DNA of 64,000 nucleotides from Coprinellus micaceus (GCA_951394405.1 OX596337.1:1674001-1738000); one strand, 5' to 3'. Shown: positions 47,401 through 58,773, counted from the first letter of the stretch. Notes: generated by a model not told the origin, from the letters alone. Translations and numbers: made by a program.

Positions 47401-48470
47401 TGTCGCGATAGCCTTGTAGAAATTGTTCTCCAGTTCGCCGAAGGGGCCGATGATAGGTCGCTCGTTCAAGAGTTGTTGGGTGAAGATGTCATTGGCGTTC
47501 GGCCCTTCGAAGTTTAGCCCAGACGTGAGGTCGGTAATGTCCAAGAGGCAGGTCGCCACAGTGTTGGCAAGTTCAGAGATAAGCTATAGCGAGATGAGAC
47601 TTGTGAAGCATATCTGAGCAAAATGCGAACCTGGCGGTTGAATACGGGCTGGACATCGACTTGTCGGGAGAGGTAGAGTTCCTTGGTTGTTGATGTTGAT
47701 CGTTTGTCGAACTTTTTGAGGATCTTGCGGAAGCCCTCCGCGTTGATCTCAATGAATTGCTGCAGGGAAAAAGATGAGGATGGCTTGGAGGAACGACTAG
47801 CCGCCTGGTACGTACCTGGAGCTTGCCAAGGTCGCGTTCCAACAGGCGGAATCCTTCCTCTACCGCACTCCATTCAGCCCGATTCTGCGGAGATTCAGAA
47901 TTGGGCATCCCCCGTAGCGCTGCGGCACGTCGTTTTGAGAGCAACGTCTCCATCCTCAGCTTCAGCTCGGCCTCCTTTTGCAGGTAGAACGCGTTGATCT
48001 ATGACACGGAACGTCAATTTTGGTCCACGAGACGCGTCTCACTATTATGGATCGCACCTTCTCGAGCTCCCGCTCAAGCTTGAAGAAGAACGCGGCCTTG
48101 TGAGCCTGGAAGTCAGGCCCACGATTCACATCGTAGTTGGATGCTGGAAAGAACGGTGGTTGTCCGGGACTCGTGAGCGGTGAGCTTGTGGGTGTTACGT
48201 TGTTGGTCTGTGATAGGGGCTGGGGAAAACTTTGTGTCAAAGCGGAAGGTGGACGAACCCCCAATGCCAACGCAGCAGCTTCCGAGGCAGGGCGATTTGC
48301 GGCAAGTGAGGAGATGATCTTTTTCAAGAACTTGTAGTCCAGATAGTACGTGGACCATCCGGGTATCTGTTGGGCTTGGATACGCTTTCCAAACTGGAAC
48401 AAGATACCATGACGGTGTCAGCTCACACGATCTCATCAGCGGCGCAACCAGATGGGTCACATACCTTCAT
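44421..48470 (-). CDS. PHO81: PHO81-type SPX-ankyrin-GDPD regulator
   Basis: Pho81 is the phosphate-starvation CDK inhibitor acting on Pho80-Pho85. Nine exons (48470-48465, 48393-48058, 47998-47816, 47759-47631, 47583-46000, 45946-45482, 45411-45180, 45055-44883, 44597-44421) encode 1094 residues with every phase closing. The first coding exon is just ATG AAG, which restores the canonical SPX start MKFGKRIQAQQIPGW. The SPX domain covers about residues 1-250. Several ankyrin repeats follow (TCLHEASIEGTERLVDLCL, TALHYAAMKGHPEVC, HLAAQKGHVDVCQLLL). The C-terminus is a GDPD-like fold (SYNIVLELAYP, FFASRCGG, AVEFAKSNNLLGIFIDA, FIDRPARE) that may be catalytically inactive. The last intron is 285 nt, long for this locus. 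Confidence 0.92.
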
Positions 48471-48790
48471 CGCGACAGCCTAGTTGTGAAGAGGTTGGGT
48501 AGTAGGGGGAAGATGTACGTGTAGAACAAGTCAAGAAACCGTACAGGCTCCTGCACCCATTGAACGTTAAAAGCCTCGACCTATCCGCAGGATGAGAAGG
48601 GACACGGAGCTCTTCGCGCCGTGTAGCTCGTTTCTCGACACACGTGCCAAAATATTCGCCGGTTTTGTGAACCAATTCGCAGAAGGGAGAAGGAAGGGAG
48701 TTGTACCTCGCCAACACCTTGCAGATGACGGCTAATCTCAGGCGCGAGGTCCTGGTTTGGAACGAACGTGCGTGATCAATTACAGAATCA
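48471..48790. other. Intergenic region upstream of PHO81
   Basis: About 320 bp between the PHO81 ATG and the PEX12 stop on the same strand. A CACGTG (Pho4-type) site was looked for by eye; a CACACGTGCC at 48640-48649 contains CACGTG, offset toward PEX12. Function untested. Confidence 0.4.
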
Positions 48791-50148
48791 TTACACTAAG
48801 ACTTTTCGCAGTTGCCAGACTCGCGCTGGAAGCAATGTCACAGGACATTTCCCGTGTCTTTCTACCTGGTCAAAGGCACATCGATAACAAAATACATATC
48901 CCGAAGGTAGTGCTGTGGCGTTACTGATGGGTTTACGACACAACGGGCAGATCCCATACGCCGTCTTGTCAAACGGAATCCCTTGAGGATGTGGAGGCAG
49001 CATACGCGGTGGGGGGATAGCAGGCCCGAGAGGCGAGGTTGCCAGACTCCGTGCAGGCGATCCCGGAGAATACCACCATTCTAGGAACTTGACGAAGAAG
49101 ATGGCTGTGGGTAATAGGAACCGCAACGAATCGAGTAGGAGTCGTGGTGAGCTCTTCAGCAATGCTTTGATCCTCGAGGACAGTTGGAGGTTCGGCGGGG
49201 TCTGGTTTGCCTTGCTCACAACCTTCTATGACGAAGTGTTAGCAAACGTTGGTGCCGCATAGTTGTAAATGAACGCACGAAGTCCTCTGGCCCGAGACGG
49301 CGAAGGTCGACGCCAATCCAGTTCAGCCATGGCCTGTAGGCCGGCGTCTGATCGAACAGATACGCAATGTTGTAAACCAGAAGCCAGAACTCAAAGCCCA
49401 TGTTCATCCATGGGTACAGTTTTTTGAAGGCCCGCCTAAATCGACCTTTTATACTCTGAAACGCGTCAAGCACGAAGATTTGGGGTGGATAGATGGATGT
49501 TCACCTGGTCCGTAAGCATCTGTATTTGTCGCGAATCCATAGTTTCTTCCAACACATCTGAACTAACCCCTCCACCAAGCTCCTCGAAGTAGTCTTGCAT
49601 CTTTGCTCGCATATACGGTATTCCGACCTGAAATACTTAGTTATATTCCGGTCAAGCAAAGGGACGAGTACTCACCAAAAACACCAACGACTTCCATATC
49701 TCCGTACTCCGCAGCTTCTCTCCTGAAAGCACCTGTCCGACAGCCGCCCTCGTTCGTTCTGTTTCAATGAAAGGTCGCCTCCTCCGCTTCAAGCCGTAGA
49801 AGTTCTCAGAAAAGGATGCGTCTAGGAACCATGAGAACATGGACAACATGGGTAGAGAAGCGAACGCACTATGCTTTCTGAGATAATGCCGTTCAACCAC
49901 GAGCATAATCAGAGCGTAGAACTCTTCATGCCGGTTAACGAGGCGCAGCAGGTACCGCGGGTACCGCTGTGCAAAAACCTGTAAACGCGTTTCAGTCAGT
50001 CGGAGCGTTATTGACCCCTGGAATACTTGCATACCGCCAAGACATATTTGAGCGCGGGTTGGAGGAGATCTTTAAGTTGCTCCTGGGCAACGAGTTCAAA
50101 GAGGGAGGGCTTCAGGGGGTCAGCCCCGACGTCGTTAAAGAACTCCAT
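48791..50148 (-). CDS. PEX12: Peroxin 12, RING subunit of the peroxisomal import ubiquitin ligase
   Basis: Pex12 works with Pex2 and Pex10 in a membrane ligase that ubiquitinates the import receptor Pex5. Five exons (50148-50035, 49978-49676, 49627-49505, 49455-49279, 49222-48791) encode 382 residues. The chain starts MEFFNDVGADPLKPSLFELVAQ. Hydrophobic segments in the middle (FEFWLLVYNIAYLF, LRFLLPTAIFFVKFLEWW) fit the membrane part. The C-terminal RING-like finger has CPLC, GYVFCYRC and KCPVT with the reduced Cys set typical of Pex12. The upstream frame has no ATG beyond 50148, so the start is well supported. Confidence 0.94.
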
Positions 50149-50563
50149 GGGAGACGAGGTGGATGAGTGGTTCGGACATGGTTGCAAACCCGGGGAAGAT
50201 GGAAACGTCAACTAGACCGGCGCCTCGGATAATCACGAGCCGGCGGTCGCGTCATCCCCAACAGGCATTTATACCCCTAAGAGCAATTCACCGCATCTGT
50301 TATAGGCGTCTGAGGATCCCACAATTTTGGACGCACGTCCTGTTACAACCTCGAGGATTTTGATAAGTACTCCCTTTACAAAACTGTTGTGGAATAGCAG
50401 CGGTCCGCACACGTTTGACATACGAGATAGAGTTCGATCGGTCAGTACCGTCACCTGTGATTAGTTCCGTACTATACTCCTCATTAATATCGATTGGCCC
50501 GCCTCCGCGCGTTGGGGGACGCTGATTGACGTGTGGACAAAGGTTCCAATAAAATAGTCAAAT
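50149..50563. other. Intergenic region upstream of PEX12
   Basis: The 415 bp between PEX12's start and the next gene's stop on the same strand contain no supported frame. They presumably hold the PEX12 promoter. Confidence 0.45.
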
Positions 50564-51279
50564 TCAAGCGACCCTCGTCAGAACATTGAGCAGAGCGGCA
50601 TATTCCTTCCAAATCGGAGGAGTTTTCGCGGGGTTGAACATAAACGGAGTCTTCTGATCCACAGCTATGCGCTCTTGAAGCCAGCCCTGCCCGTCGTCTT
50701 CAACCCAGGCAGACCCATATATGCTTTCCTCCATTCTGACCATTCCCATCGACCGGTGGTACTGGGAACATGGCTTGATAAATATTTAGTCAAAGAGTAG
50801 GGAAGGTCCGACCCACTCACCGCATCATGTACCGTCCATCGAGCGTCCTTCCAGCCGGTAATCCCATGCTCTCTAATGACACCTATGAGCGCTTGGAAGA
50901 CCTCTGTATGGTATGGGTTTGCCCAGTACGCGTACTTGTCTCCGCTCGGCCAATGCTGTACCACGTCAACATTCTGGTCCCCATCGCATCCCAATCCCGG
51001 TGCCCTATCCAGGACTTCTTTCAAGGTGAAAGAGGACGGTGACACATCCAATACGTCCTTTAAAGAAAAAGATAGATCAAGTCCGTCTTGTCTGGGCCCC
51101 ACCTCGCGCATTACAGGCCACTGGGTCTGGGGGCGGTTCTGTTGACTCCGAGCTCTCACTATGGCTTCAACCTGTCCTCTATTGTCCGGTGCATCTCTCC
51201 GAGGGGCGTTTCGATGGTAGACGTCCAATATCCAGTCGGCGGATGTTTTCCGCACAAGGTCTGGTCGCGCGCGGCTCAT
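50564..51279 (-). CDS. Hypothetical protein, two exons
   Basis: Exons 51279-50821 and 50761-50564 join in phase to 218 residues. The donor GTGAGT is strong and the 59-nt intron ends CCCAG. The protein is soluble and Trp/Asp-rich: SADWILDVYHRN near the start, a mid-region repeat-like pair (LKDVLDVSPSSF and LKEVLDRAPGLG), HWPSGDKYAYWANPYHTEVF, and a C-terminal segment with WVEDDGQGWLQERI and PPIWKEYAALLNVL. No signal peptide or membrane segment. The family is not recognised; it is called a gene on splice and codon evidence only. Confidence 0.6.
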
Positions 51280-52818
51280 CGTACTGTGCAAAGTCAGCAC
51301 GGGTACGCCTGGTGATATCAAAGCGTCCGGAACCTTACCACGGCTTCAAGAGTGCGGGAGTACGGGTTTGAAAGCCAGAGGTGGGGTTGTATTGGTATTT
51401 AAACGTGAGGAAATGTGTGTGCATGTTATCGACCCTTGGCTGAATCAAGCTCAAGCGCACAAGGCGGCCGTGAGGGTCTCACCCGGAGTAACATCACAAT
51501 GCCCCTGCGGCCTGCTGGGACCTCCGGACAGAGAGATTGCATTTTAAAATGTATCGCACCAACTCACTTTTGACGGAGACCTCACGATTATACCTCAGAA
51601 TGCATCGCAGACCATCTACCAGTACTTCGGAGGTATTTCATTCCGCCGACGCTCGTCTTGTTGATGAAGTCAGGCTCGGTCACTCGTTTCGATGGCCCGG
51701 TCCAAATAAATATAAAAGTCTGTGCACAATTCCATGAACGGGACGGTACCCCCGAACGTTCTGCTCACCTGATGGCTGAACGATCAACGGGGAAGTCGCT
51801 GGGCGCTTGGGCGCTTAATTATTGCGTCATCGGATCATCATGACCATGCAAGTACTGCACCCGCGCCGCAAAGAGCGCCGTGCTTATTAGGGGAGTAAAT
51901 GTCACACAGCCGTCAGTGTGCCTAGCCCGAGGAGACGGTTGAACATCGAGGATGTGGGTGAAATCTTTGCTCTTCGAAAAATGAAGGAGACGTAACCCAG
52001 TCCATGCAGAAATAGTGTGGTCGAAACTGAAAGGTTCATTGTCCCATCTTTTGTGGGGTAGATAACTCAGCACTTCGTTGCGCCTCGTCTTGTGCGGCCA
52101 GCTCACGGAAGAACCAGTTCATAGGAGATGAAACCATCTCCGAGGAGACTCATACCTTCAAGCTCTCCCCACGTCTTTCCGGCTCGTTGTGAAGAGACTA
52201 CCACGAGAATCCTTTCGAGAGGGGCGACCGTTGGAGCAAGGATATGACGCGACGGCATCTTGCATTCAAGGACGGTGCGTCGGTCCAGGAGGGAAAGATA
52301 TATGGAGCTGAAGTGTAGGTTGTGAAGCCCGAGCACACCCATTATCTCAGAGAGTTGAGCCTGATCTCTGGTTGGGTGCTGTCGGCGACGGACTCGATGT
52401 TGCTGCGACACTTGGCGTGCTCGGCAGGATATTTTGGCTGCCCTCGAAATATCTGGAGACGAATTGGAGCAGGAAGCAAGTATGGGAAGCGTTTTGTGTG
52501 ATGGTGCATGAATTGGCGTTCTCAAGCTCGAGCTGTTGATCCCGGCGGGGAAGAGTTTCTCCAATCGCGATACGATTCGAAGGGATTCTCCTACCTCACC
52601 GGGGTGTCGACACCCCTCCCTGAAGGGTCTTAGACCTGGACAGCGGGAATAGCGACTTCTGGATGGCAGGGGTTGAAGAGAAGTCTCGGGATTGAACCGG
52701 TGGCAAACTGAGTCGGCGCGTAATTAGCGTCGGAGTTGTCGCGTGTTGGAACTCAGTCGGCGCGTCCTCGTGTCAGACGCCCTTTCATTCATCAGATCTC
52801 CCCACTACAGTCAACAGC
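51280..52818. other. Intergenic stretch with one doubtful coding segment
   Basis: Nothing here is firmly supported. A long minus-strand frame (52564-52103, possibly extending further upstream) reads as plausible protein, with KISCRARQVSQQHRV and LSLLDRRTVLECKMPSRH, but has no ATG near its start and no recognised domain. It could be an exon of an unrecognised gene or chance. The right end holds the dUTPase promoter. Confidence 0.35.
52711..52765. promoter_or_regulatory. Paired AGTCGGCGCGT repeats upstream of dUTPase
   Basis: Two identical 11-bp direct copies, AGTCGGCGCGT at 52711-52721 and 52755-52765, are 44 bp apart, with a related TCGCGT between (52739-52744). They sit 54 to 108 bp before the dUTPase ATG. 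The GGCGCG core resembles E2F/MBF-type G1/S boxes, which control dUTPase in many fungi. Regulation is inferred. Confidence 0.5.
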
Positions 52819-53569
52819 ATGGAAGGTGAAGCCCCCCAGGTCAAGCGACGCAGGCTCTCGGGTTCTGAAGGCGGCAATGTGGCTGTAGACCCTCGTCCCA
52901 GTTTGCTCGTAAAGCGACATTCGGAAAAGGGCAAGGTCCCTACTCGTGGAAGCGCGTTCGCGGCTGGTTACGACCTCTATAGGTATGTGGAACAAACGAC
53001 ATTGGCATCCAGACACGTTTCTTATACCCCATAGTGCGGAAAAGAAGGTCGTCCCCGCCCACGGTAAGGCTTTGGTGGATACCCAAATTTCCATTGCTGT
53101 CCCCGCTGGTACCTATGGACGCGTTGCCCCTCGCAGTGGTCTCGGTATGTCAGCTTGTTCCAGAGAATCCTTCTATTTGATTCTAAAAATGTCGACGCAG
53201 CTTCCAAGTTCATGATTGATACTGGTGCTGGTGTTATCGACGCTGATTACCGTGGCATCGTCTCTGTCCTCTTGTTCAACCTCTCCGACAAGGATTTCGA
53301 AGGTGCCCAGCACACATTTATATACCTCAACATAGGCCCTGACTGATTTCCTCCTGCCATAGTCAACGAAGGTGACCGCGTCGCCCAGCTGATCATCGAG
53401 CGAATCTACACCCCAGAGGTCCAGGAGGTCCAGGTGCGTTCTTCCTTCCTTACCACCTATTTCTCCACCGCCTGATGCGCTATCCTTGTAGGAACTTGAA
53501 GCCACTGTTCGAGGTGCTGGAGGCTTTGGCTCTACTGGCGGGCACGTTCTCTTGGAGAAACAGTCCTAA
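52819..53569 (+). CDS. DUT1: dUTP pyrophosphatase
   Basis: This enzyme hydrolyses dUTP to dUMP, keeping uracil out of DNA. Five exons (52819-52982, 53035-53144, 53201-53302, 53363-53433, 53492-53569) encode 174 residues. All five motifs of the trimeric family are present: AGYDLY (I), APRSGL (II, split by an intron), GVIDADYRG (III), GDRVAQLI (IV) and the C-terminal Gly-rich [10 protein letters not shown] (V). A short basic N-terminus (KRRRL) could direct nuclear import. It converges with the GatC-like gene. Confidence 0.96.
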
Positions 53570-53670
53570 CGCGTGTTTGCCTCGTGTCATCGATATATAC
53601 GTCCTGTATCTATTGATAAATCGTGAATCAGCCTTTGAGAGTGAATACGACTTGTCGTTGAACGTACTCG

Positions 53671-54153
53671 TCAGCTGCTGGGCGTTGACCTGCGGGTCCT
53701 ATCCGCCTCAACAACGTAGTAGCCGTCCACCGTTCGAGCTGCGTGTTTCAGCAGCTCTTGTCCATATCCATCCTTCCTAACGTCCTCTGTATTTCCATAG
53801 TGCTTCCTGTCCATATCTTCAACCTCCCCTCGACCTGCGACAGCAACTCCTTCCGTGTTCACGAGTCTAACCGCCTCTACTAAACGTATCATCTCCTCGA
53901 GTTCCTTGGTAATCTTCGCGTGTTCTGGCGTTCCTTCCGCTGGCGGCACAAGGGCTGAAAGAGTGTAGAGCTTCTTCAACATCTCCGCCGGTAACTTGGG
54001 CGAGGGGTATGACGAAAGCAGTTCATGCACCGACCAGGTGGGCTTGAGCGGCATGCCCAAAGAGTCGGTCTCGACTATTCGTGGAGCGGACGTATGATTG
54101 AGGCGGCGAAGGATTCCGCGAGAGAATCGAGATGGTAGGCGAAGTGGAAGCAT
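53671..54153 (-). CDS. GatC-like subunit of mitochondrial Glu-tRNA(Gln) amidotransferase
   Basis: A single exon encodes 160 residues. The N-terminus is Arg-rich and acid-free (LPLRLPSRFSRGILRRLNH), a good mitochondrial presequence. The core has the GatC-like pattern of a Leu-rich helix pair: LPAEMLKKLYTLSALVPPAEG, then KELEEMIRLVEAVRLVNT. GatC stabilises the amidotransferase that makes Gln-tRNA by transamidation in mitochondria. The C-terminal 60 residues are acidic and basic mixed, without a known motif. Its divergent partner is also mitochondrial, supporting the assignment. Confidence 0.78.
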   Translation of the reverse strand: MLPLRLPSRFSRGILRRLNHTSAPRIVETDSLGMPLKPTWSVHELLSSYPSPKLPAEMLKKLYTLSALVPPAEGTPEHAKITKELEEMIRLVEAVRLVNTEGVAVAGRGEVEDMDRKHYGNTEDVRKDGYGQELLKHAARTVDGYYVVEADRTRRSTPSS

Positions 54154-54276
54154 TGCGAACGTTGTCGTCGTCGTCCGAGTTCAACAGTGAGCGCCGTGGT
54201 GTGGGATCGGAGGTTGAATCCAACTTTTTTCGGCTGGCGCGCTTGCCGCGACGCAGCCTTCCTCTCACCAACGACC
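54154..54276. promoter_or_regulatory. Divergent promoter of two mitochondrial translation genes
   Basis: Only 123 bp separate the ATGs of the GatC-like and mS34-like genes, so transcription of both is likely coordinated from one short bidirectional promoter. No specific motif is claimed. Confidence 0.55.
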
Positions 54277-54692
54277 ATGTTCTCATCACTCGCCCGTCGA
54301 TCAGCCTCCACCGTCGCCGAGTCCATTCAACGGCTCCTACCCAAAGACCTCCCCCCTTCCCTCTCGCCCAAGTCCGGCAACCTCTACGAAGTCCTGTCAC
54401 GAACACCCTCCGGAGGAGTCGGCAGCAAGGTTTTCCAAACTCGATGGCGGGGAAAGGAGATTAAGGATTCTTACTGGGTGGTGACGCGCTCGCAGTTCAA
54501 GTGTGAGGGAAATCACGGAAAGGCTTGGGGTCATCTCCACTGGAAAGGTGCGTGGCTAACCTGGCGCTACGCCAGCGTCATGCACTTGGGTCTGACGAGC
54601 GGATGCGATCCTACCCAGGCAAGAACGTTAGCCCAAAGGAGGAGGTCATTCGTGGAGCATTGAAGTATACGTGGGCTGAGGGAAGCTCATAA
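54277..54692 (+). CDS. Mitochondrial small-subunit ribosomal protein mS34-like
   Basis: Two exons, 54277-54547 and 54619-54692, encode 114 residues. A presequence-like start (FSSLARRSASTVAESIQRLL) precedes the conserved block GVGSKVFQTRWRGKE, then DSYWVVTRSQFK, GKAWGHLHWKGK and LKYTWAEG. These match fungal proteins annotated as mS34 (MRPS34). The intron is 71 nt and splits the Gly codon of HWKGK. The role is structural, in the mitochondrial 37S subunit. Confidence 0.82.
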
Positions 54693-55519
54693 ACCTTTCG
54701 CCGCATGCTCCTAGAGGTCAGCATTCCAATGCTACGTGAGTCTCATGGTTCTGTCTTTGCCGTGCCCTTGGCTTACAGCGAACTTAGGGTTGTATTATAT
54801 AATACCGCTAATTAATCCATATGCTACGGAAGTCATAGAATATCCCCAGGAACTGCCTTCTCTACCACCGTCGACGAATTATGCACCCCGTAGACGCCCA
54901 AACGGACCCCAAACAGGGCGCGTCCGGACTTCTGACGGAACCCGCACCGCGACCAGTGGCCACTAACCATGCTCTAGCCAAACATAAACTCTCGGCCCTC
55001 GATTCATTCAAGTATTCCCAGTTCCAGGGTTGCAAACAAACCGCCCGTTCGTTGAAACTAGGGCCCCCTTCAAGGGTACCCCACAACCACACGTGCGACC
55101 GTCACCAGGCAGGCATGCGTCTTCGGCAACCCGTTGTCGCCAGACATCCAACCAACGTGACAGACGAGCGACGAAGGATATTTCGGGCGACCAGCAATCT
55201 CGATGACATTTGGAGTCCTTGAGTAGCCCAGGTGCACTCCCTCGGAGTGAGAGCAACGAGAGCCGACATGATTTTGGAAGTGCAAGCTTCTATTGAAACA
55301 AATGCGACAGAGCTAGAGCTACAAACAGGGTTCGTTCAAGGCGCTTAAATAACCGCACAAGTACATACAACAAGTGTTCCAACACCAATAAGTTTAAAGA
55401 GTAGATCCAAGACTTTTTCATTGAGCACGACGCCGACGCTCTAGAAGACACAGGATATACATTGCACATACAGTCACTGTACTTCAAGAGATGGTGTGCG
55501 AGCCGTGATGATTGGGTGT
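54693..55519. other. Intergenic region, weak frames only
   Basis: A plus-strand frame from an ATG at 54881 runs 113 codons (ends 55222), and minus-strand frames overlap it. None has a recognisable motif or splice pattern. I see no repeat. The right part includes the 3' UTR of the metalloprotease gene. Confidence 0.45.
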
Positions 55520-56584
55520 TTAGGCGAGGCCACGGTAGGTGGCGATCTGGGACTTGAGACGGGTGGTCTGGCCGGCGCTGAACTCGGTCATGCAGGAATC
55601 GTAGGAGTAGTCCATGTAGTTGTCTGTGTATAAATTGTCAGAGGCGAGATTTCGACGACTCTCAACAACTAGAACTTACGGATGGGGTCAACTCCGCCAC
55701 CACTACAGGTGTCACGGCCGACGGGGCAGCCAGAGGCGGGGCTGGCCTCAGGGGGAGTGTCAGAGACGGAGTCGCCGGCGCCAGTGCAGCCACCCTGGAA
55801 GGTGTGGTAGAGGCCGACCCAGTGGCCGACTTCGTGGGTCAAGGTCTGACCGCCGTTGTAGTTGGTGGTGCTGCCTCCAGGGACGGAGGAGAAGAGGAAG
55901 ACGACACCGTCATCCTTGGGAGCGGAGGTGTAGCTCGTAGGGAAGGTTGCATATCCCAAGAGACCGCTGGTGGAAGAAGACTTGAAGCTAGTAGTGGAAA
56001 GGTTAAAAACAGATCAATGATACACAGAGACGGAAGCGTACCCAACAGAGTAGACGTTGAGATCAGCAGCACCACCAACGCGCAGGGCGTTCTTCATGGC
56101 GGTCTGAACGGAGTTGCTGGGGCCAGCGTTGTTGAACCAGCCAGAGTTGATGGTGCGAGTGGTGTTCGCGAGAACGAAGCTGATACCAGTGGAGGCGTAG
56201 TCGGCGTTGAGGACATCAACCTGAGCCTGGATCTGGGTTTGCCTGTGATTTAGAGATGCATGGTTAGTATATTACTCCAACGACTTGTGAGGGCGGATGG
56301 CTCACGGGACGTAACCCTGGGCGAGTGTGGTGCCAGCAGCGACAACGTGGAAGTAGACATTGACGACAGTAGCGGCGAGGGAGACTCCCGAGGGGGTAAC
56401 CTTGTTAGCCTTGAAGTGGGCCTCAGCCTGCTTCACCTGGGCATCGGTGATGGAGGTACCGCACTGCCTCTGGCTACGGTGAGAAGTTAGCACAAAGGTC
56501 GGCGTAGGCGAGAAAGCTCCCTTACGCGTTGACGAGGGAAGCGGCGGCGAGGACGGCCGAGATGGCAAAGGCGCGGAGCTGCAT
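55520..56584 (-). CDS. Secreted M43 (pappalysin-like) metalloprotease
   Basis: Five exons (56584-56526, 56473-56306, 56242-56042, 55987-55680, 55623-55520) encode 279 residues. A signal peptide ([20 protein letters not shown]) occupies exon 1. The zinc-binding motif [11 protein letters not shown] (HExxHxxGxxH) is in exon 4, and the Met-turn methionine follows in [11 protein letters not shown], split by the last intron. Paired cysteines around them ([24 protein letters not shown]) suggest disulphides. This is the fungal MEP1-type peptidase family, which digests extracellular protein. It has no obvious propeptide cleavage site that I can place. Confidence 0.94.
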
Positions 56585-58773
56585 TGTGAGGTAGAGGTGA
56601 AAGAACTAGAGGAACTGTTCGCCTTGACCGATGTTCTGCCTTCATTCCTGCCTTTATACACCCCAGGAGGACGCCCGGTCCCGATTTGGAGATACAATGG
56701 CAAAAGAGAGTTCGTGTGGGATGTCAGGAGATAAAATCCGGCCCACATGGGGTGTAAGGGGACGATTAAGCGCACACATGAACTCCCCAAGACTCCCCAT
56801 CCACCTCGTCGGCGTAAGAAGCACTATTTACGACCCCCATATGCTCAAAAGAAGCATGCCGGAGAGGAAGAGCAGACGGAGTATCGTCTGGGATTGAGAT
56901 CGTGCTGCCAAGGTGTGATAACAGGGTTCCAGGAGATCTGAAGGAGAATACTGACCATCCTTGTCGCGTAGGCAAGGACAATGCCCGCACTGGCTAATTG
57001 CGACCACTGATCAAGCCTTCTCCACGAACGTCCGTCAATTGTCCTTGACATCATAAGACTATCAATACGAAACAGGTTAGTAGCAATCTCACCTACCTGG
57101 GCATCTGCCTTGGGGATTTATGGGGAACGAACACTCCGTCGTCGATCGTCGGCGGGTCCATTGGGGACTACCGCTGAGAGTCATGTATGGTAGGAAAATA
57201 GTCGGAGAGCTCGGTGAACGTGCAGCAGCGTGCATCGGAATCGACTTTTCACGGGCATATGGGCGTTATCTGCGTTACGTTTGTATTCAGTTATTTCAGT
57301 TACTGTGGGGTATCGTACAACTAGGCATGAAAGCAACACGTTACCTTGGAGTTGCCACCGTCATCGTGAGACGCCCATCTGGACGGCAGCCGGACATAGG
57401 CTGACATAGATATGGAGGTATCTCGTGCAACAAAAGACGCCGGTATAGAGCAGCACAAGTCGCATTCCTCGATATGCTTTGCTTCTATGACAGTTAGAGA
57501 GCGCCGCATAGAGAGAACACCAGATGCAAGCGGAAACGAAATGACGAGGGCCGTAGCATGCGTACTCTCCAGATAAGATGGCCGCTCATCATGTAGGAGT
57601 TCTATTTCCGTGGAAGTGATAAAGGAGAAGTCAGCTATGGACGTGCATTCCAGAAGTTGGAGAAGCACAAACTGCAAAACCTCCCTGTCCCGCTGGCCTT
57701 GTGACAACGATGACGAATCCGGCCAAGGAAACAGTCTTCGGTGTAAATCACCGAGAGCGAAGGTGCCTATGAGTATCCTTTAAGAGATGCGGCAGTAGTA
57801 CCCTTCTCTTGATTTCGCTCGAACTTGATTGCGTTACTAGCTGTTACTAGGCCTGGTGCGACCAGTCTCGGACGCAACCTTCGAGTTCAAGGCGTTCGAT
57901 CAGGGTGTACGAGGCACTGGGCTGAGAGCACAAACACCGAATGGGTGCCTCGGATAGAGTGGTGGCAGGTGGCGGCCCCTGGTGTCCCTTTCCTAGCAGC
58001 TGGTATCAAATCCCGAAGCGAATTAGAAGCTCGAGAGAGCATGTGTGGGCAGTGGTCATGGGCGGGTCGACTGCTTCTCGCTGTGGAGATATCTGATAAA
58101 AAACCATAAGCTTTAGAGATGCTTCACAAGGTTGCACCAGACTCACGGATGCTAAAAGAGGCGGGTACACTCACGCGACTAGAGAACGCGAAGGGGCCAT
58201 AGACGCGAGGCCAAATCGTGTCGGGGATGCATGGCTCGACTCACACCCCAATTCCAAGTTGCGATGTTATTCCGACAGGTTTACTTCAAGGGTTAGATGA
58301 TTCCACCTTCAAGCTTCAGGACCCACCTCGAGTGCAGGCGAACCTGGGTGTACTGATTTCCCACTTCCCCCAAAGGTCACGTCGAGAGCTGGACAGATGA
58401 AGCGATTCTTGGTTGACAACGCCATAGCTGGTTGTATTGCGATGGTGGTAGAGGAAAACATAGGCGTATACCCTTCTGGCTATGTAGATGCACCCAACTG
58501 TGCTTATGCTTGCCGAGTGCCTTTGCGTGGACCTGGACGCAACATCATGGTAGATCATGGTTGCTTTGAACAAGCGCTAGCCGGGGTGTCGCCACGTGTG
58601 ACCCCCGAAATTGATTTCACGTGCATTCCCCTCTCGCGAAACCGTCGAATGCGCTTTGGCCTCGGCTTGCTCTCTACTATCCTAGCTCGCTAGACCCGCA
58701 CACTCACGGATACTCTCTATTTCAACACTCTACAAGCGCTCGGCTCTGTTGGGCAGGACTCTTAGCATTCAAA
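56585..58773. other. Gene-poor gap, no supported gene
   Basis: The longest gap in the window at 2.2 kb. Overlapping open frames on both strands (for example plus 58397-58693 and minus 57707-57321) lack recognisable motifs or a spliceable extension. No terminal repeats, simple repeats or duplicated block were noticed. The ends should hold promoters of the metalloprotease and acyl-CoA-binding genes. A degraded gene or a lineage-specific ncRNA is possible but unsupported. Confidence 0.45.

Noticed and set aside
54881..55222. 113-codon plus-strand frame as a gene
   Set aside because: No motif, no splice support and overlapping frames on the other strand of similar length.
58316..58693. Overlapping frames on both strands that look weakly protein-like
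   Set aside because: Neither extends through credible introns nor matches a known family; a fragment with RRVYAYV recalls DUF6533 proteins but lacks all the other markers.
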